Source of the DNA: Streptomyces sp. NBC_00457
Lineage (GTDB): Bacteria > Actinomycetota > Actinomycetes > Streptomycetales > Streptomycetaceae
DNA length: 64,000 nt
Reading direction: 5' to 3'
Assembly: GCF_036014015.1 (NCBI RefSeq)
Contig: NZ_CP107905.1
Coordinates: 2,852,001 to 2,916,000 of the forward strand
Both the position numbers and the translations under genes were made by a program. Of the stretch, positions 61,814-64,000 are shown one piece after another. The notes under the pieces were generated by a model that saw only the letters and a program-made list of their open reading frames with translations, ran no database searches and had not been told where the DNA came from. Within the stretch, counting starts at the first letter, position 1, and the number at the start of each line of letters is the position of its first letter.

Positions 61814-62743
61814 ATGACGACCACCGTGACGCTGACCGGCACCGGCGTGCCCTTCCCGAGTGCGGAGCGGGCCGGCCCAGGTGTGTTGGTGAGCCATGAC
61901 GACGTCCACCTGCAGATCGATGCCGGCCGGTCCACGCTGATGAGGCTGACCCAGGCCGGGATCAGCCCGCACCAGCTCTCGGCGCTGCTGCTCACGCACC
62001 TGCACAGCGACCACGTCAGCGACGTCGCCGACCTCGTGCACACCCGGTGGGTCCAGGACCACATGTACGGCACCGGCCCGCTTCCCGTGGTGGCGGCCGA
62101 CGGGCACGCGCCCGGGTTCGTCCAGCGAGTGCTGGCGGCGAACGAGTACGACGTGGACGTGCGCGTGCAGCACGTGCAGGACGCCCCACCCGAGGTGGTC
62201 GGCCACTGGTTCGACCTCCCGGACACTCCGACCGAGGTCTGGCGCAGCCCGTGCGGGCGTGTCGGCGTCGCGGCCGTCCGCGTACGGCACGAGCCCGTCG
62301 AGCAGGCCGTCGGCTACCGGATCACAACGCCCGACGGTGTGGTCGTCGTCTCCGGCGACACGCGGGTCTGCGAGGAGGTCGCGGCGTTGTCGGTCGGGGC
62401 CGACGTCCTGGTCCACGAGGCGTGCCGGAGCTCGGCACTCGCGGAGTTCGTCAAGGGGACACGCTTCGAGACCATCTTCAGCTACCACTCCGACACGGTG
62501 GCGCTGGGCGAGATGGCCCAGTACGTCGGCGTGCCGCACCTGGTGCTGACGCACCTCATCCCCGAGCCGACGTCGCCGGACCAGGTGGCCGAGTACGAGG
62601 CCGAGGTCCGCAAGGGCGGGTTCGAGGGGCGGGTGTCGGTCGGTCACGACCTCCTGCCGATCACGCTCGGCGAGGCTCCCGACGCGGTGACGCATGCGGC
62701 TCGATCATCGCGCCCTGCTGAACGGCGACTTCATCAGACGTGA
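61814..62743 (+). CDS. RNase Z-like metallo-beta-lactamase fold hydrolase
   Basis: A 309-aa protein with 'LLTHLHSDHVSDVADL' (HxHxDH), 'VVVSGDTRVCEEV' (GDT) and 'LVLTHLIPEP'. The N-terminal 'TLTGTGVPFPSAERAGPG' is typical of the arylsulfatase AtsA/RNase Z-like subgroup. It is soluble and lacks the exosite of true RNase Z. With ring-cleavage genes following, it may hydrolyse an ester or lactone intermediate. ATG 61814 has AGAGGAG 8 nt upstream; the next gene starts 31 bp after its stop. Confidence 0.82.
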   Translation: MTTTVTLTGTGVPFPSAERAGPGVLVSHDDVHLQIDAGRSTLMRLTQAGISPHQLSALLLTHLHSDHVSDVADLVHTRWVQDHMYGTGPLPVVAADGHAPGFVQRVLAANEYDVDVRVQHVQDAPPEVVGHWFDLPDTPTEVWRSPCGRVGVAAVRVRHEPVEQAVGYRITTPDGVVVVSGDTRVCEEVAALSVGADVLVHEACRSSALAEFVKGTRFETIFSYHSDTVALGEMAQYVGVPHLVLTHLIPEPTSPDQVAEYEAEVRKGGFEGRVSVGHDLLPITLGEAPDAVTHAARSSRPAERRLHQT

Positions 62744-62774
62744 CCAGAAGATCCATCGAGAAGGGAGTCAGCCT

Positions 62775-63917
62775 GTGATCGAGATCGATGTGCCGACCGG
62801 AACTGCTCCGGCCGACGTCCACCACGGGCTCCACAGCGAGCTCGGCGCGCTGCAAGGGGAGCACCCGGAACGCGCCCGCAACCCGGTGATCAAGGTGGTC
62901 GAGCTCGGGTGGCTGGAGTTCGTGAAGCCCGACCTCGACCGGGCCGAGCGGTTCGCTCGCGACTTCGGCTTCGTGGTCCATGAGCGCACACCCGACCGGC
63001 TCAGCCTGCGCGGCACCTGGTCGGCCCTGCCGTGCCTGGTCGTCCGCCGTGGTCGAGGCGCCCGCTTCGTCGGGCCGACGTTCGTCGCGGAGTCGGTCGC
63101 CGACGTACGCCGTCTGGCTCGCTGGGCGGGTGCGAACACGCTCCCCCTCGGGGACGGGCAGGCCGTTCAGCTGACCGATCCGAGCGGCATCCCGGTGCGG
63201 GTCGTCGCCGGCCTGGACCGGCCGGCTCCCCTGCCCGAGCGCGACCCGCTCGATCTGAACCTCGGCACGAAGCCGGTCCGGGTCAACGCGACCCAGCGGG
63301 CCCCACGAGCCGCCGCGGAGGTGCAGCGGCTCGGGCACGTCGTGCTGGAGACGACCAGGTTCCAGCGAGCCCTGTCGTGGTACCTCGAGGCGCTCGGCCT
63401 GATCGTGAGCGACTTCCTGTACCTCGACGACCTCCGTGACCGCGGGCCCACGATGGCCTTCCTTCGCTGCGACCTCGGGTCTGTGCCGGCGGATCACCAC
63501 ACGCTGGCCATGCACCTCGGGCCGCGCGTCGGTTACGTGCACTCGGCCTACCAGGTCACCGACCTCGACGCCGTGGCGGCGGGCGGGGAGTTACTCGCCG
63601 CCCGGGGCTACCGGCGCGTCTGGGGTATCGGCCGGCACATCCAGGGCAGCCAGATCTTCGACTACTGGCGCGACCCCGACCGGATGATGGTGGAGCACTA
63701 CACCGACGGCGACCTCTTCGACTCTTCCGTCGAACCCGGGTGGGCGCCGATGAGCGCGAGCGGACTCGCCCAGTGGGGCCCGCCCGTCTCCCGCGACTTC
63801 CTGGGCAGCAAGCCCGGGCCCGGCATGATCCCCGTCCTGCTCAAGGCGCTCGGCGACGAGACCAACGAGATCGACAAGAACGTCCTGAAGGCACTGGCGA
63901 AAGCGATGGCGGCATGA
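62775..63917 (+). CDS. Two-domain VOC protein, extradiol dioxygenase type
   Basis: A 380-aa protein with two vicinal-oxygen-chelate domains. The second holds the likely metal ligands: His in 'LGHVVLETTRFQRALSWYLE', His in 'ADHHTLAMHLG' and Glu in 'RMMVEHYTDGD', as in type I extradiol catechol dioxygenases that open an aromatic diol ring with Fe(II). The first domain is degenerate. GTG 62775 has AAGGGAG 9 nt upstream. The stop overlaps the next start (ATGA), so the two are co-translated. Confidence 0.85.
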   Translation: MIEIDVPTGTAPADVHHGLHSELGALQGEHPERARNPVIKVVELGWLEFVKPDLDRAERFARDFGFVVHERTPDRLSLRGTWSALPCLVVRRGRGARFVGPTFVAESVADVRRLARWAGANTLPLGDGQAVQLTDPSGIPVRVVAGLDRPAPLPERDPLDLNLGTKPVRVNATQRAPRAAAEVQRLGHVVLETTRFQRALSWYLEALGLIVSDFLYLDDLRDRGPTMAFLRCDLGSVPADHHTLAMHLGPRVGYVHSAYQVTDLDAVAAGGELLAARGYRRVWGIGRHIQGSQIFDYWRDPDRMMVEHYTDGDLFDSSVEPGWAPMSASGLAQWGPPVSRDFLGSKPGPGMIPVLLKALGDETNEIDKNVLKALAKAMAA

Positions 63918-64000
63918 GCACGAACGTGGCACGCACGGACGCCGGATGGTGGGTCGAGAACGACGGCCGGCTGACACGGATCAAGACCGACGCAACCACC
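63914..64000 (+). CDS. Start of a probable fumarylacetoacetate-hydrolase-family gene, cut by window edge
   Basis: 29 codons are visible: 'STNVARTDAGWWVENDGR', then 'LTRIKTDATT'. The pattern W-V-x-x-x-G-R-x-x-x-I at the N-terminus is common in FAH-family enzymes, which cleave C-C bonds of ring-fission products. The identification is tentative because only the N-terminus is present; context after a dioxygenase supports it. Confidence 0.4.
   Translation, partial: MSTNVARTDAGWWVENDGRLTRIKTDATT

Overview
The window is high-GC actinobacterial DNA that reads as a Streptomyces chromosome arm. The evidence is strong G/C third-position bias, GTG/TTG starts, Tat-type sugar-binding lipoproteins, CUT1 importers lacking their own ATPase, a CebR box, a DasR-like site, and the order ngcEFG - rok7B7 - xylFGH - dxs - amino-acid permease. 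As I recall it, that order matches the S. coelicolor SCO6005-SCO6014 neighbourhood.

Region 1 (1-15.5 kb), conserved core. A beta-propeller-like fragment, a beta-hydroxyacid dehydrogenase, an 89-bp tandem repeat array, a NYN/PIN-like protein, a small unknown protein and an APC permease are followed by dxs (isoprenoid precursors). Next come the xylose-type importer xylFGH, the ROK regulator rok7B7 and the chitobiose-type importer ngcEFG. A Rok7B7-like box precedes xylF and a dre-like DasR site precedes ngcE.

Region 2 (15.8-30.4 kb), glycan degradation. It holds a GH92 alpha-mannosidase, a GH67 alpha-glucuronidase, an operon of two permeases, a solute-binding lipoprotein, a DUF624 protein and a GH42 beta-galactosidase, then a divergent CE7 acetyl-xylan esterase. 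It ends with an AA10 copper monooxygenase carrying a CBM2 domain behind a perfect CebR operator. Several palindromes look like LacI-family operators.

Region 3 (30.4-40.5 kb), a tandem duplication. Two large secreted S8 proteases (1225 and 1233 aa) are each preceded by the same ~150-bp leader and each followed by a paralogous HTH regulator with a probably leaderless start. The second unit ends at a decayed IS481-type transposase.

Region 4 (40.7-53.1 kb), accessory. A gene graveyard (transposase, MFS and ABC remnants) leads into a serine hydrolase and a six-gene operon: ROK regulator, SsuCBA-type importer, CxPxR sulfatase and its formylglycine-generating enzyme. Divergent from it are a Tat-exported GH43-like enzyme and a lipoprotein that looks like an unclassified clan GH-A hydrolase. 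Together they suggest uptake and breakdown of a sulfated glycan or organosulfate. This is the best candidate here for an undescribed system.

Region 5 (53.4-64 kb), small regulated catabolic units. These are an MmyB-type regulator divergent from a hydrolase with a Cys elbow, an IS110 remnant, a TetR gene with three operator-like boxes, an SDR, an HSL-type esterase and an internally deleted SDR. Last come an alkylsulfatase-like metallo-beta-lactamase with a membrane protein, divergent from a set with an RNase Z-like hydrolase, a two-domain VOC/extradiol-type dioxygenase and the start of a FAH-like gene, which resembles aromatic ring cleavage.

No rRNA, tRNA or CRISPR array was found. All homology statements come from reading the translated sequence, not from database searches.
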